Below, in pieces: positions 30,794-38,811 of a DNA stretch of 64,000 bases (positions are counted from its first letter, which is position 1; each line of letters begins with the position of its first letter). A program made the translations under genes and the position numbers. The stretch is from Paenibacillus harenae DSM 16969 (GTDB taxonomy: Bacteria > Bacillota > Bacilli > Paenibacillales > Paenibacillaceae): NCBI RefSeq assembly GCF_000422465.1, contig NZ_AULV01000015.1:62001-126000 (forward strand). The letters run 5' to 3'. The notes beneath the pieces are model-generated. The model worked only from the letters and a program-made list of their open reading frames with translations. It searched no databases and was not told where the DNA came from.

Positions 30794-31900
30794 TTACCTC
30801 GGCCATCTCCGATTAGCCGGAAGCAGCGCGGGGAATGGTGCATGAGGCTCCATCTGATACCAATAGGCTACGGAAGAGATATCGTCGGAGCGCTCGAACA
30901 GCTTGGTATGGTCATGCCCGATTTGCTGAATCGTTACGCGCAGATCGCTTCCGAAACGGATCGGATCGGGCAGATGCCAGCGGTACATGCCGTGCATAGG
31001 GACATTATGTCCATACCAGGGGTCGATTTCGGTCGACTCCTTGTAAAACTTATAGCCCAAATACGGCGTGGAATACGATTCAGGCTCATTCGTCTTCCTA
31101 TTGTTGAAGCACCACGCGCCTCCCACGTAATCCTCCGTACCCGTGCCGCATATGGTCGGCCAATCCTGGTCGCCATCCATGTAGAACTTGATCTCGCCTT
31201 CGCCCCACCAGTTTCTCTCCAATGCCGCCCATGCGAGATATGTGCCGATATATTGCCCCGTACCTTTGACATTGTCCAGTATCGTATAGTCTTTGCCGGT
31301 TTCGGTGACCCTTTCGCGGCGCCACTGCGCGTGGAAGTACGCTGCATTTTCCGGCAGCTGGTCGACAAGCGTATAATTAATCGTATAGAAAAATCCGTCA
31401 ATGTCGGCCGTATGCTGATTCTCGATCGTGATCTTCGCCGATTGCCGAAACGGCATCGGAATATAACAGTTCATGCCGCCCGTCGGAACGACGGAAATCG
31501 GAAGCGAATTGACGTTGGTGCGCACGCCGAAGCCATTGCAGAAAAAATCGCCGAGGGGAGCTTCGACCGAAGGGGTCGTTTCATCATCCCAGTACATGCG
31601 GAGAACAAGGTCTCGGAGGACGAATTGCGCCGCATGCCCTTTGCCTGTTTTATCGGCAACCGTGATCCAGAAATGCTGGATGACGCCGGTCCCCTGAATT
31701 TGGGCAAGCGTTGCCTCTTCGCCTTGATTAAGCGTAATGGCGGGTCTTCCTTTTCGTCCGACGCCTAAATTACTCGATTCCTTGCCGCCTTGTCCCTTTT
31801 CGCCATTCGGATTCTCTGCCGAAATCGAGCGGGTGCGCGCTTTCGTGACGAGCGGAGCGGAGAATAAATCATGTCCAAGCCCATGCTGCTGCAGCATCAT
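30794..31900 (-). CDS. DUF2961 / GH172-type glycoside hydrolase
   Basis: A 368-residue protein of the former DUF2961 family, now classed as GH172 (difructose anhydride synthases and furanosidases). Conserved stretches are GTGVIQHFWITV, LRMYWDDETTPSVEAPLGDFFCNGFG, YIPMPFRQSAKITIENQ, the acidic GEGEIKFYMDGDQDWPTICGTGTEDYVGGAW, and YRWHLPDPIRF. There is no signal peptide, so it is intracellular and probably acts on imported furanosides. It is divergent from an AraC regulator gene (117 bp between starts), which probably senses the sugar. Confidence 0.87.
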   Translation of the reverse strand: MMLQQHGLGHDLFSAPLVTKARTRSISAENPNGEKGQGGKESSNLGVGRKGRPAITLNQGEEATLAQIQGTGVIQHFWITVADKTGKGHAAQFVLRDLVLRMYWDDETTPSVEAPLGDFFCNGFGVRTNVNSLPISVVPTGGMNCYIPMPFRQSAKITIENQHTADIDGFFYTINYTLVDQLPENAAYFHAQWRRERVTETGKDYTILDNVKGTGQYIGTYLAWAALERNWWGEGEIKFYMDGDQDWPTICGTGTEDYVGGAWCFNNRKTNEPESYSTPYLGYKFYKESTEIDPWYGHNVPMHGMYRWHLPDPIRFGSDLRVTIQQIGHDHTKLFERSDDISSVAYWYQMEPHAPFPALLPANRRWPR

Positions 31901-31922
31901 CCATCACCTCGCGTATCATATA

Positions 31923-31950
31923 TTGTGTTTATACGAACCTATTATATAAT
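31923..31950 (+). promoter_or_regulatory. Candidate promoter of the AraC gene
   Basis: TTGTGT (31923-31928) and TATAAT (31945-31950) with a 16-bp spacer, 68 bp before the AraC ATG. The AT-rich spacer between the divergent genes would also hold the promoter of the GH172 gene. Confidence 0.45.
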
Positions 31951-32017
31951 GATAGTTGCGATAAACCCTTACCTGATATTGTGAAGTTGTTTATCAAATA
32001 TTGCTGAGGTGACTGGA

Positions 32018-32887
32018 ATGAGTCTCGAAAATATGTCCCCGTTTATTCGGGTGGCGATCGACAGCGTGCTGGAATCCGGCTGGAAGCTGGACGAGCGGGT
32101 CATATGGGATTATGAGCTGCTTTACCTGATGGAAGGCCAGATAAAGGTGACCGTGGAGGACGAGGTATACTATGGGAAGGCAGGAGACTTCTTCTTCTTT
32201 AAACCGGGGCAAAGACACTCCATTCAAATTGCCGGCGGCTCGCGCATTCGGCAGCCTCATGTTCATTTCGATTTGTATGCCCAGCCTGACAGCAAAGAAA
32301 TCGGCGTATCCTTTAAATCCCTCGACCGGATGAATGCAAAGGAACGGGGATGGATCCGGGAGGACGAGCTGTCCGTCCCGCCTTATTTCATGCCCTGTTA
32401 TTTTCGTCCGGGCGACCCGATTCCCTTGGAACAAGCGTTATTCGAACTGATTCGCGAATTCGAAACGAAGCCACCCTTTTACGAGCTCCGTATGAAAGGC
32501 TGCCTGCTCGCGATTTTGTCCCAAATCATGAGAGAGCAGTATTGGGGAAGCAAAATGAAAAGTGACGGGCATATGGAGCTGCTTACGAAAATCCGGGCCT
32601 ATTTCGATCATAACGTACACCGCAGCGTCAAGCTGGACGAGCTAGCCGAGCGGTTCCATATCAGCAAGTTTTACTTGATTCATCTGTTCAAGAACATGTT
32701 TAAAATGACGCCTATCCAATATCACCAGCAGATCCGGATGGAAAAAGCCAAAATTCTGATCCGGTATACTTACTTATCCTTGCAGGATATCGCCGAGCAG
32801 CTCGGGTATTCGAACATCCACGCGTTCAGCCGCGCATTCAAAGCGAATGCAGGCTGCAGCCCCTCCAGCTTCCGTCTGCAAAAATAA
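32018..32887 (+). CDS. AraC-family regulator of the GH172 gene
   Basis: About 289 residues. An N-terminal cupin (about 20-95) with the metal-free barrel motifs WDYELLYLMEGQIKV and KAGDFFFFKPGQRHSI is followed by two helix-turn-helix units: LDELAERFHISKFYLIHLFKNMF and LQDIAEQLGYSNIHAFSRAFKANAG. The ATG at 32018 follows GAGGTGA; the GTG at 32009 overlaps that site and is rejected. The divergent layout suggests control of the DUF2961/GH172 gene by a sugar. Confidence 0.88.
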   Translation: MSLENMSPFIRVAIDSVLESGWKLDERVIWDYELLYLMEGQIKVTVEDEVYYGKAGDFFFFKPGQRHSIQIAGGSRIRQPHVHFDLYAQPDSKEIGVSFKSLDRMNAKERGWIREDELSVPPYFMPCYFRPGDPIPLEQALFELIREFETKPPFYELRMKGCLLAILSQIMREQYWGSKMKSDGHMELLTKIRAYFDHNVHRSVKLDELAERFHISKFYLIHLFKNMFKMTPIQYHQQIRMEKAKILIRYTYLSLQDIAEQLGYSNIHAFSRAFKANAGCSPSSFRLQK

Positions 32888-32976
32888 AGGTTGGATGAGG
32901 CTGCACGTGGAACTAGACCATTAGAGCCGCCTCCCTTACGGCGCCTCTAACGGCCTGCAATCTCGCGTCTCGCCGC

Positions 32977-33783
32977 TTAACGGCACCGGTTCTCTTCCAT
33001 CCAAGCAACCGCAAAATCAACCAACGGCTTGACCGGCATCAGACGCGCGTCCGCGTTTGCGATTTTCCCTCTTCGAACGACGCCTGTCACTTGCTCGAAG
33101 GCTTCGCCAATCCGGTCGAAATCATCCGAATTCAGTTCGATATCCTCAAACTCCGTCCACTTCTTGATACCGTCAACCCATATGGGCGCTTTGTTCGTGA
33201 TTGCCTTTTTTCCGATGAAATTTGCCCGGTACTCCGCTAGATGGATCGACGTATTATTGCCATGATCGACGCCAAGGAGCAGCACCCAGCCCTCCTGCTC
33301 ATACAGCCTGGCCAGCGGCGAGCCTTCGCCCAGGCTGTTCGCCAAGCCGTGTCCGTTAACGATTGCCGTCTTCTTCGCGCCCCATGCGGCAAAAGAAACC
33401 TGCGGGTGACCGCTTCTGATCACGCCGTTCTGCTTCCGGAAGCTCTCCGGAATTTGGCCCATCATCCTTGTGGGCGTGAGGTCCGGCTCATAAGCGGGCA
33501 TCGTCTCTCTAATGGTCTCCCACCACGACTCCTTGACCGGAGGATATCTCCAATTGGACGGATCGGATAAATCACCCGAATGCGTCGGCATAACCAGCGT
33601 ACCCGTCCGGCCGAGGCATTCCTCCAGCGCTAATATTACGGCAACAGGACCGCCGACAACCCAGCCGCCCAGCGCCTTCACGGACGAGTGCAGCATGACC
33701 GTCATATCCGCCGTAACGCCCAAATCCTTAAAGTCCGCTTTTAACGTTTCAGTGGTAAACATATCTCCTTGCAATTCTTCCAT
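32977..33783 (-). CDS. Aminoglycoside N(3)-acetyltransferase-like enzyme
   Basis: A 268-residue AAC(3)/YokD-family protein. LHSSVKALGGWVVGGP (about 31-46), LVMPTHSGDLSDPSNW, RMMGQIPESFRK, GHPQVSFAAWG and the C-terminal LLLGVDHGNNTSIHLAEYRA are the family blocks, including the catalytic Asp-His region. True AAC(3) enzymes modify aminoglycosides with acetyl-CoA. Many chromosomal relatives are not resistance genes. The ATG at 33783 is preceded by GAGGTG with a 7-nt spacer; the start at 33807 lacks one. It follows a DUF4037 nucleotidyltransferase gene by 11 bp. Confidence 0.87.
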   Translation of the reverse strand: MEELQGDMFTTETLKADFKDLGVTADMTVMLHSSVKALGGWVVGGPVAVILALEECLGRTGTLVMPTHSGDLSDPSNWRYPPVKESWWETIRETMPAYEPDLTPTRMMGQIPESFRKQNGVIRSGHPQVSFAAWGAKKTAIVNGHGLANSLGEGSPLARLYEQEGWVLLLGVDHGNNTSIHLAEYRANFIGKKAITNKAPIWVDGIKKWTEFEDIELNSDDFDRIGEAFEQVTGVVRRGKIANADARLMPVKPLVDFAVAWMEENRCR

Positions 33784-33794
33784 TCCGAAACACC

Positions 33795-34820
33795 TCATAT
33801 ATTCCATATATTCGAATCTCTAAGCACATGCGGTTTTCTGAAATCCGTATTATCGGTAATCTGATCGATGCCGCCTATCAAGCTTTTTTCGGCTATCCGG
33901 CGAACGGCATCGTCTTCAATTCGACCGGCAAGCAGGCTGGCAATTCCTCCGCCATTCATCACTTTGAAGGGACGGTCGTAGAAATACGCAGACTCGCCGG
34001 GAATCCCTTCCGTGATCCTTAGCTCGTTGTGCATGCGGGATAGATGCGCGTAGACCCGAATAAAGGCTTGCTCGCGTTCTCTCCAGACCGCGGCCGTTTG
34101 AGCCGTCCACAAATAAGGCATTAAAGCTCCGGAGCAACTCAGCTGCTTAAAAGCGGTTCCAAACCATTTCGGATAAGGCGCATATTGACGTTCCATCAGA
34201 AAACAAAGATTCAGACAATCGCGGACAAGACGCGAAGCCATAATGGCGGAGCCCAGCTCGTCGCCGATAAAACCCGAACGGAGCATCAGATGTTCTTCTT
34301 GGCCGATCCGCTGCCAGGTGGAAGCCATAAGATACAACCATATATCGTATGGGTAATATTCGAACTGCTTGCGTAACGCGCTCAGTTGACCGCGATCGTC
34401 CCTATACACGGCTCCTCTTGTTATTTCCAGAAGCGATTGTGAAGGAAACGTCAGCCAATCCGCTAATTCCGGAGGTTTATCGCTATTTAAGGCCAAGCGG
34501 CTTTCAAGGAAAGCCGGCACGGTTGTAATCACGCTCATGCCGGTATCAACCGGAACGCCATAAAAACAATCTGGAGCCTTCTCGTGTAAAGATGCTTTAA
34601 TTTGTTCGGCATAACCGGTCCATTGTTCGTTTAGAAATAGATATACTCGCGGGCCCCAATCATGGTCCGTTGACATTTCCGTATCATAGCCTAACACTTC
34701 GCTGCCGGGGCCAAGCAGAGCGGACGAATAGGACAAGAAAGGATAGGTTTCCTTCAGGGTCGGCTCAACGACTTCCGTATGGAAACGGCGGCATAATTCT
34801 ATTCCATTTATAAAAGTCAC
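33795..34820 (-). CDS. DUF4037 nucleotidyltransferase-like protein
   Basis: A 341-residue protein. SSALLGPGSEVLGYDTEMSTDHDWGPRVYLFL (about 31-62) is a minimal nucleotidyltransferase motif, with the Gly-Ser and the Asp-His-Asp of a metal site. A DUF4037 helical domain follows (PYDIWLYLMASTWQRIGQEEHLM...FGTAFKQLSC). The start is GTG after GGAGGG. It lies between a DinB-like gene (17 bp upstream) and an AAC(3)-like gene (11 bp downstream). A nucleotidyltransferase next to an aminoglycoside acetyltransferase makes drug or sugar modification possible, but the substrate is unknown. Confidence 0.85.
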   Translation of the reverse strand: MTFINGIELCRRFHTEVVEPTLKETYPFLSYSSALLGPGSEVLGYDTEMSTDHDWGPRVYLFLNEQWTGYAEQIKASLHEKAPDCFYGVPVDTGMSVITTVPAFLESRLALNSDKPPELADWLTFPSQSLLEITRGAVYRDDRGQLSALRKQFEYYPYDIWLYLMASTWQRIGQEEHLMLRSGFIGDELGSAIMASRLVRDCLNLCFLMERQYAPYPKWFGTAFKQLSCSGALMPYLWTAQTAAVWREREQAFIRVYAHLSRMHNELRITEGIPGESAYFYDRPFKVMNGGGIASLLAGRIEDDAVRRIAEKSLIGGIDQITDNTDFRKPHVLRDSNIWNI

Positions 34821-34837
34821 TATTTATCCCTCCGCGT

Positions 34838-35305
34838 TCATAACAACACCTTGTATAGCTTAATGGCGCTATTATGCATCCCCTCATGGTAGAGAGCGAA
34901 GCTCAGGAACTGCTCCGGCGTTCCCAAGGTCAATCCGGCAGATGTCGTATAAGGCTCTACCTTTTGTTGAAGCCGGTCAGCCAGCGCCCCTTGAATTCTT
35001 GCCGGCTGCTCGCCGAGCAGCAGCTTCAACTCATCAAGAGTCGGCACGGGAACAGCGGCCGGCGTTGTTAACGGCGACGTACCGTATTCGAACCGCTCCT
35101 TGAAGCCGCCTGGCAACTGCTGCGGGAGTCCCGCAGCTTGAAAGGCGAACCGCTCCAACACGACATAGATATGCCCCAGCTGCCATCGCAATGAATTTCT
35201 AAAACCGTCAGGAATGCGGTCCGCGTTCTCCTCCGTAATACCGTTAGCCGCTTTCAAGGTTTGCCCTCTCACGAAAGCCAGCTGTACAAATAAGTAATGT
35301 TCCAA
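34838..35305 (-). CDS. DinB-family four-helix protein
   Basis: About 155 residues in the DinB/YfiT fold. The metal ligands are visible as His in LRWQLGHIYVVLE, and the pair in LYHEGMHNSAIKL. Such proteins bind nickel or zinc and some are thiol transferases (bacillithiol S-transferase class). The TTG at 35305 has GGAG eight bases upstream; a GTG three codons earlier has none. It lies downstream of an AraC gene and begins a run with DUF4037 and AAC(3), perhaps a stress or detoxification operon. Confidence 0.8.
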   Translation of the reverse strand: MEHYLFVQLAFVRGQTLKAANGITEENADRIPDGFRNSLRWQLGHIYVVLERFAFQAAGLPQQLPGGFKERFEYGTSPLTTPAAVPVPTLDELKLLLGEQPARIQGALADRLQQKVEPYTTSAGLTLGTPEQFLSFALYHEGMHNSAIKLYKVLL

Positions 35306-35402
35306 CGAACTCACTCCAATCGTTATCGTCTATCGTTATCCTTCAGCCGCGCCGAAAATGCTACGGTTTCTATTGGCGTTCTCATCCCGGCTTCACCTCA
35401 AG

Positions 35403-36230
35403 CTAGGTATGGTCATTAAGCCTGGATGGCGATGTATGGTGGTACCGCTTAAAGATTTTCGAGAACGTATACGGGTCGGAATACCCCAGCTGGCCGGCGA
35501 CTTCCTTAACCGTCCGCTTCCCGGACAACAGCAGGTCCCTGGCACGGTTCATCTTGATCCTGTTCACGTAATTTTGCGGCGTTAAACCGATGTTTGCTTT
35601 AAAGAAAGCATAAAAGTATTTCGGCGACATGCCCATCACTTCCGCTAACCGTTCTGCCGGAATCGGTTCCCCGATATGCTCCTCGATATAACGAAGAACC
35701 GGGGCCAGCTTGGCGAAATGCTTGGAAGGCTGCACGGCTTCCTTGAATCCCGAAGCGTTCTCCTTCGGAACCGCCAGAAGCTTGGCCAGAAGCGTAAGGA
35801 AATATCCCTTCAACGTTAAGGAAGCCATCGGCTCTTTGTTCCTGTAGGCATCGAAGGCTCTGCGAAGCTGCTCTCCCTCGGCTGCAAAATGCCGCTTCGG
35901 AATAACGCCCATTAAATCGAATTCATTCAAGAAGTTGAACCGCTCGCCCAAGGAAAAATCAAAATGGACATAAATGTGGCTGCACGGTCCGCTGCCGCAT
36001 GCTGCGAAATAAGGGACGCCGGGATTAAAAAACACGATATCACCTTCATTCGCGGCTGACTTCCTGCCCCGTGCTTCTATCGTCACCTCGCCCCCCGTCA
36101 CCAGCCACAAATCATAATCCGGATGCCGCTTTCCCTCCGACCAGCCTCTCTCATGACAGGATTGTCCGATGCTGCCGAGCCGCAGCTCTGCGTGCTCGCT
36201 CAGATTGTCCATAATCATGCGGTTCATCAT
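35403..36230 (-). CDS. AraC-family regulator divergent from a sugar isomerase
   Basis: A 275-residue protein with an N-terminal cupin (YDLWLVTGGEVTIEARGR...GDIVFFNPGVPYFAACG, and HIYVHFDFSLG) and a C-terminal pair of helix-turn-helix motifs (AERLAEVMGMSPKYFYAFFKANIG and VKEVAGQLGYSDPYTFSKIFKRYH). The ATG at 36230 is preceded by GGGGGG; the start at 36269 is not supported. It is divergently transcribed from the isomerase/epimerase gene, a standard layout for sugar catabolism control in Paenibacillaceae. Confidence 0.87.
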   Translation of the reverse strand: MMNRMIMDNLSEHAELRLGSIGQSCHERGWSEGKRHPDYDLWLVTGGEVTIEARGRKSAANEGDIVFFNPGVPYFAACGSGPCSHIYVHFDFSLGERFNFLNEFDLMGVIPKRHFAAEGEQLRRAFDAYRNKEPMASLTLKGYFLTLLAKLLAVPKENASGFKEAVQPSKHFAKLAPVLRYIEEHIGEPIPAERLAEVMGMSPKYFYAFFKANIGLTPQNYVNRIKMNRARDLLLSGKRTVKEVAGQLGYSDPYTFSKIFKRYHHTSPSRLNDHT

Positions 36231-36420
36231 CGGCGGCCCCCCTATTAAACGGTTACTGTTAGTATACAAATTTAAGAATTCATGAACAATCTTGTTTTTG
36301 GCTAATCCTCAAATCATACTCTCGGCCATCAAGTGATACCTTCAGCCATTCCTTTCCCTTCTCTCTCCCCCTACAATGAAAGTTGAAGGCAGATAGATCC
36401 ACATTCGGGAGGAGTTTCTT

Positions 36421-37194
36421 ATGAATAAAATCGGCTGGTGCGCCGGAATTGAACAAGCCGGACTGCTCGCGGACATAGGCTTGGATTATATCGAATGCGC
36501 TTTGTCTTCCCTGCAATTGGAGGAGGAAGAAGCATTCGCCGGAAAGCTTGCGCTCTACTTGAGTTCACCGGTAAAGGTGCGAGCCATGAACCTGTTCGCT
36601 CCCGCCGATATGATGCTGATCGGCCCGCAGCGTGATGGGGAGCGCATCCGGAAATATGTAAGCTTGTCCGGCGAAGCGGCAGCACGAATCGGCGCCGGGA
36701 TCGTCGTGCTGGGCAGCGGCAGAGCCCGTATGGTGCCGGATGGCTGGGAACGCCGGCGGGCAGAAGCGGAAATGCTGGAGTGCCTGGGCCGGATTGCCGA
36801 CGAATGGCGCGGTTCCGGGGTTACGCTGGCGATCGAGCCGCTGAACCACAAGGAATCGAATCTGATCAACAGCGTTGCGGAAGCGGCATCCTTAGCGAAG
36901 CAGGTTAACAGCCCAGCGGTCCGGATTTTGGCCGATCTTTACCATATGGATGAAGAAGACGAGCCGCTCGAAACGCTTGCCGCACATAAGGAATGGATCG
37001 CCCATATTCACGTTGCGGACACAGGCAGGCTGGCGCCGGGGACGGGAACGTATCCTTACGAACAGTTCGCCGGGATACTGCGGGAAATCGGTTACGAGGG
37101 AATGGTATCCGCGGAATGCAAATGGCCGGATACGGTGGATGGCGTGCAAAGCAGTATTTCATTCATGCAGCAAATGTTTGACCGTAAGGAGTAA
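36421..37194 (+). CDS. Sugar phosphate isomerase/epimerase-like TIM barrel
   Basis: A 257-residue AP-endonuclease-2/xylose-isomerase-like barrel. Metal-site motifs are AIEPLNHKESNLINS (Glu), ILADLYHMDEE (Asp, His), WIAHIHVADTGR (His) and SAECKWP (Glu). Relatives include hydroxypyruvate isomerases and D-psicose/tagatose 3-epimerases. The substrate is not determinable. The ATG follows GGAGGAG. The AraC gene divergent from it is the likely regulator. Confidence 0.85.
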   Translation: MNKIGWCAGIEQAGLLADIGLDYIECALSSLQLEEEEAFAGKLALYLSSPVKVRAMNLFAPADMMLIGPQRDGERIRKYVSLSGEAAARIGAGIVVLGSGRARMVPDGWERRRAEAEMLECLGRIADEWRGSGVTLAIEPLNHKESNLINSVAEAASLAKQVNSPAVRILADLYHMDEEDEPLETLAAHKEWIAHIHVADTGRLAPGTGTYPYEQFAGILREIGYEGMVSAECKWPDTVDGVQSSISFMQQMFDRKE

Positions 37195-37233
37195 TGGTTC
37201 CGGCGTATCGGCTATCATGACGCCAATTCCATG

Positions 37234-37311
37234 GGATCAGATCTATAATTTAGATCTAATCCGCCAAATCAAGCACAATAGTCGCAATCTGATCTAAAAT
37301 TTAGATCTGTT
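37234..37311. repeat. Pair of related palindromes, 51 bp apart
   Basis: Two palindromes share a 17-bp core at 37240-37256 and 37291-37307, differing by one base (GATCTATAATTTAGATC and GATCTAAAATTTAGATC). The first extends to 29 bp (GGAT...ATCC) with one mismatch per arm. They lie after the isomerase gene and before a terminator between convergent genes, so they are not at an obvious promoter. Confidence 0.8.
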
Positions 37312-37363
37312 GTCCACACGGCCGCCCATCTTTTACTCGCCAGTCTATACACCCCCTTATAAG

Positions 37364-37404
37364 TAAAGCCTGCTTACCGTGTCTGGTTAGCAGGCTTTAT
37401 TTGT
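37364..37404. terminator. Bidirectional terminator
   Basis: TAAAGCCTGCT and AGCAGGCTTTA form a perfect 11-bp stem with a 14-nt loop, followed by TTTG on plus and preceded by A/T-rich bases on the other side. It lies between the isomerase gene and the convergent cell wall hydrolase gene. Confidence 0.75.
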
Positions 37405-37423
37405 ATAGGATGCTCTTATAGAG

Positions 37424-38425
37424 CTATTTAGCGAAGCTATGATGGCCGATCGTCGTGATCACCGTCAGACCGGACCAGAACGAACCTTTAGATATCGCAG
37501 GGTTAAAGAAATAAACGGCGTCTTCTACGTTGTTTTTGCCGTTCAAGGCATCCTTGGCGGCGCGAAGCGAAATGGCATCCGACTTGGCTTTGTCCAGTTG
37601 GCCGTTATGTGCCGGCGGGAACTGCTTACCTGAATAAATAACTTCTCGTACAGTGTCCGGAAATTTAGAGTTTTTCACCCTGTTCAATATTACATTCGCT
37701 ACTCCAAGCTGTCCCTCGTACGACTCGTGGCCCGATTCTACCTCTGTAATCCTGGCCAGCAGCTGCAGGTCCTTCTCCGTGAACGGCTCCGCTTTATTCG
37801 CAAGAATCGACGGCACGACGACCCTGAGCTCGGTGCCTTCCACAATCCCGTCCGCGCTGTCTAGGCCGTTCCGCTTCAGAAGCTCCGTCTTGCTGCTGCC
37901 GTACTCCTCGCTGATCTGGGCTAATCCGTAATTTTCCGCCACGACGGCCGGTTTCACCATGATCAGCTCAGCCGTGAGCTCTTTTGCATGCCAGTTCACC
38001 TCAGCATGCAGCAGTTCCGCCACATGGCGAAGCGGAATGTACATTCTGCCTTCCGCAACGAATGGCGCCTCATCCATCCGGTAGCGGCCTTCATTAAAAT
38101 AAACGACGGGAACTCCGTTACCCAGCACGATCTTGTCTCCGTGAGCCGTTTGTATCGTTGCTTCTTCATTATCTTTATCCCAGCTTATTTTAGCGTCAAA
38201 CATTCCGGCTACGAGCGCCACGGGGATAAATAGCCTTCCATCCAGCCCGCGTACCGGTTCGGACAGCTTCACGACTTCTCCATTCACCTTTATCGTGACG
38301 CCTTCCGCCACTGCCGCTTGTTCATCCTGCGCGGCAAAAGCCGGAATCGGCACGGCGCAGATCAGGAGCATCGCCCATATCGTTATCAACATACGTATGC
38401 CTGTCGGCTTGTTTCTTCTGTTCAT
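37424..38425 (-). CDS. SleB/CwlJ-type cell wall hydrolase with copper-amine-oxidase-N-like domain
   Basis: A 333-residue protein. A signal peptide (about 1-32, AMLLICAVPIPAFAA) is followed by a copper amine oxidase N-type domain (about 42-155, RLFIPVALVAGMFDAKISWD and YIPLRHVAELL), a LysM-like stretch (about 162-210, YGSSKTELLKRNGLDS...GTELRVVVPS), and the Hydrolase_2 domain (about 218-333) with LARITEVESGHESYEGQLGVANVILNRV and FPDTVREVIYSGKQFPP. The Glu in ITEVESG is the expected catalytic acid of SleB-type lytic transglycosylases. The domain plan resembles vegetative or spore-cortex hydrolases of Paenibacillus. GGGAGGT precedes the ATG. Confidence 0.87.
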   Translation of the reverse strand: MNRRNKPTGIRMLITIWAMLLICAVPIPAFAAQDEQAAVAEGVTIKVNGEVVKLSEPVRGLDGRLFIPVALVAGMFDAKISWDKDNEEATIQTAHGDKIVLGNGVPVVYFNEGRYRMDEAPFVAEGRMYIPLRHVAELLHAEVNWHAKELTAELIMVKPAVVAENYGLAQISEEYGSSKTELLKRNGLDSADGIVEGTELRVVVPSILANKAEPFTEKDLQLLARITEVESGHESYEGQLGVANVILNRVKNSKFPDTVREVIYSGKQFPPAHNGQLDKAKSDAISLRAAKDALNGKNNVEDAVYFFNPAISKGSFWSGLTVITTIGHHSFAK

Positions 38426-38743
38426 AAATACCTCCCAGAAAAGTTCAGATCACATGCATAACGACTGCCGCTTCGCATAAACCGTTAGCTGCAACCTCAT
38501 GCAGCCCGGCTCTGTGCCTTCCATTGGCGTAAAGCTCGTTTCACATTGAAATATAAGCTTCCGTATAAGTGCATAATTTATGAATGCTTATATTTTAAAA
38601 ATCCGATATCCAAGGTCTTCCGCAAAATTATAGCACAGCTTTAAGCGTTTACAGGATTAACGTTTTCACAGAATTCCAAATATAGTAAGATTAAAGGCTT
38701 GTTTCACCGATCAGTTCGTTAGCCGCATCTGCTTTTTATTAAT

Positions 38744-38772
38744 GAAAAAGACGGCGCATTCATGCACCGTCT
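38744..38772 (-). terminator. Terminator of the xylanase gene
   Basis: On the minus strand AGACGGTGCAT and ATGCGCCGTCT pair around GA (one mismatch), followed by TTTTTC. It lies 40 bp past the xylanase stop. The remaining gap to 38426 is AT-rich and should contain the promoter of the hydrolase gene; no ORF is supported there. Confidence 0.75.
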
Positions 38773-38811
38773 CTTCATTCACCGATTCCTTCAGTCGCCT
38801 TGTTACCTTCC

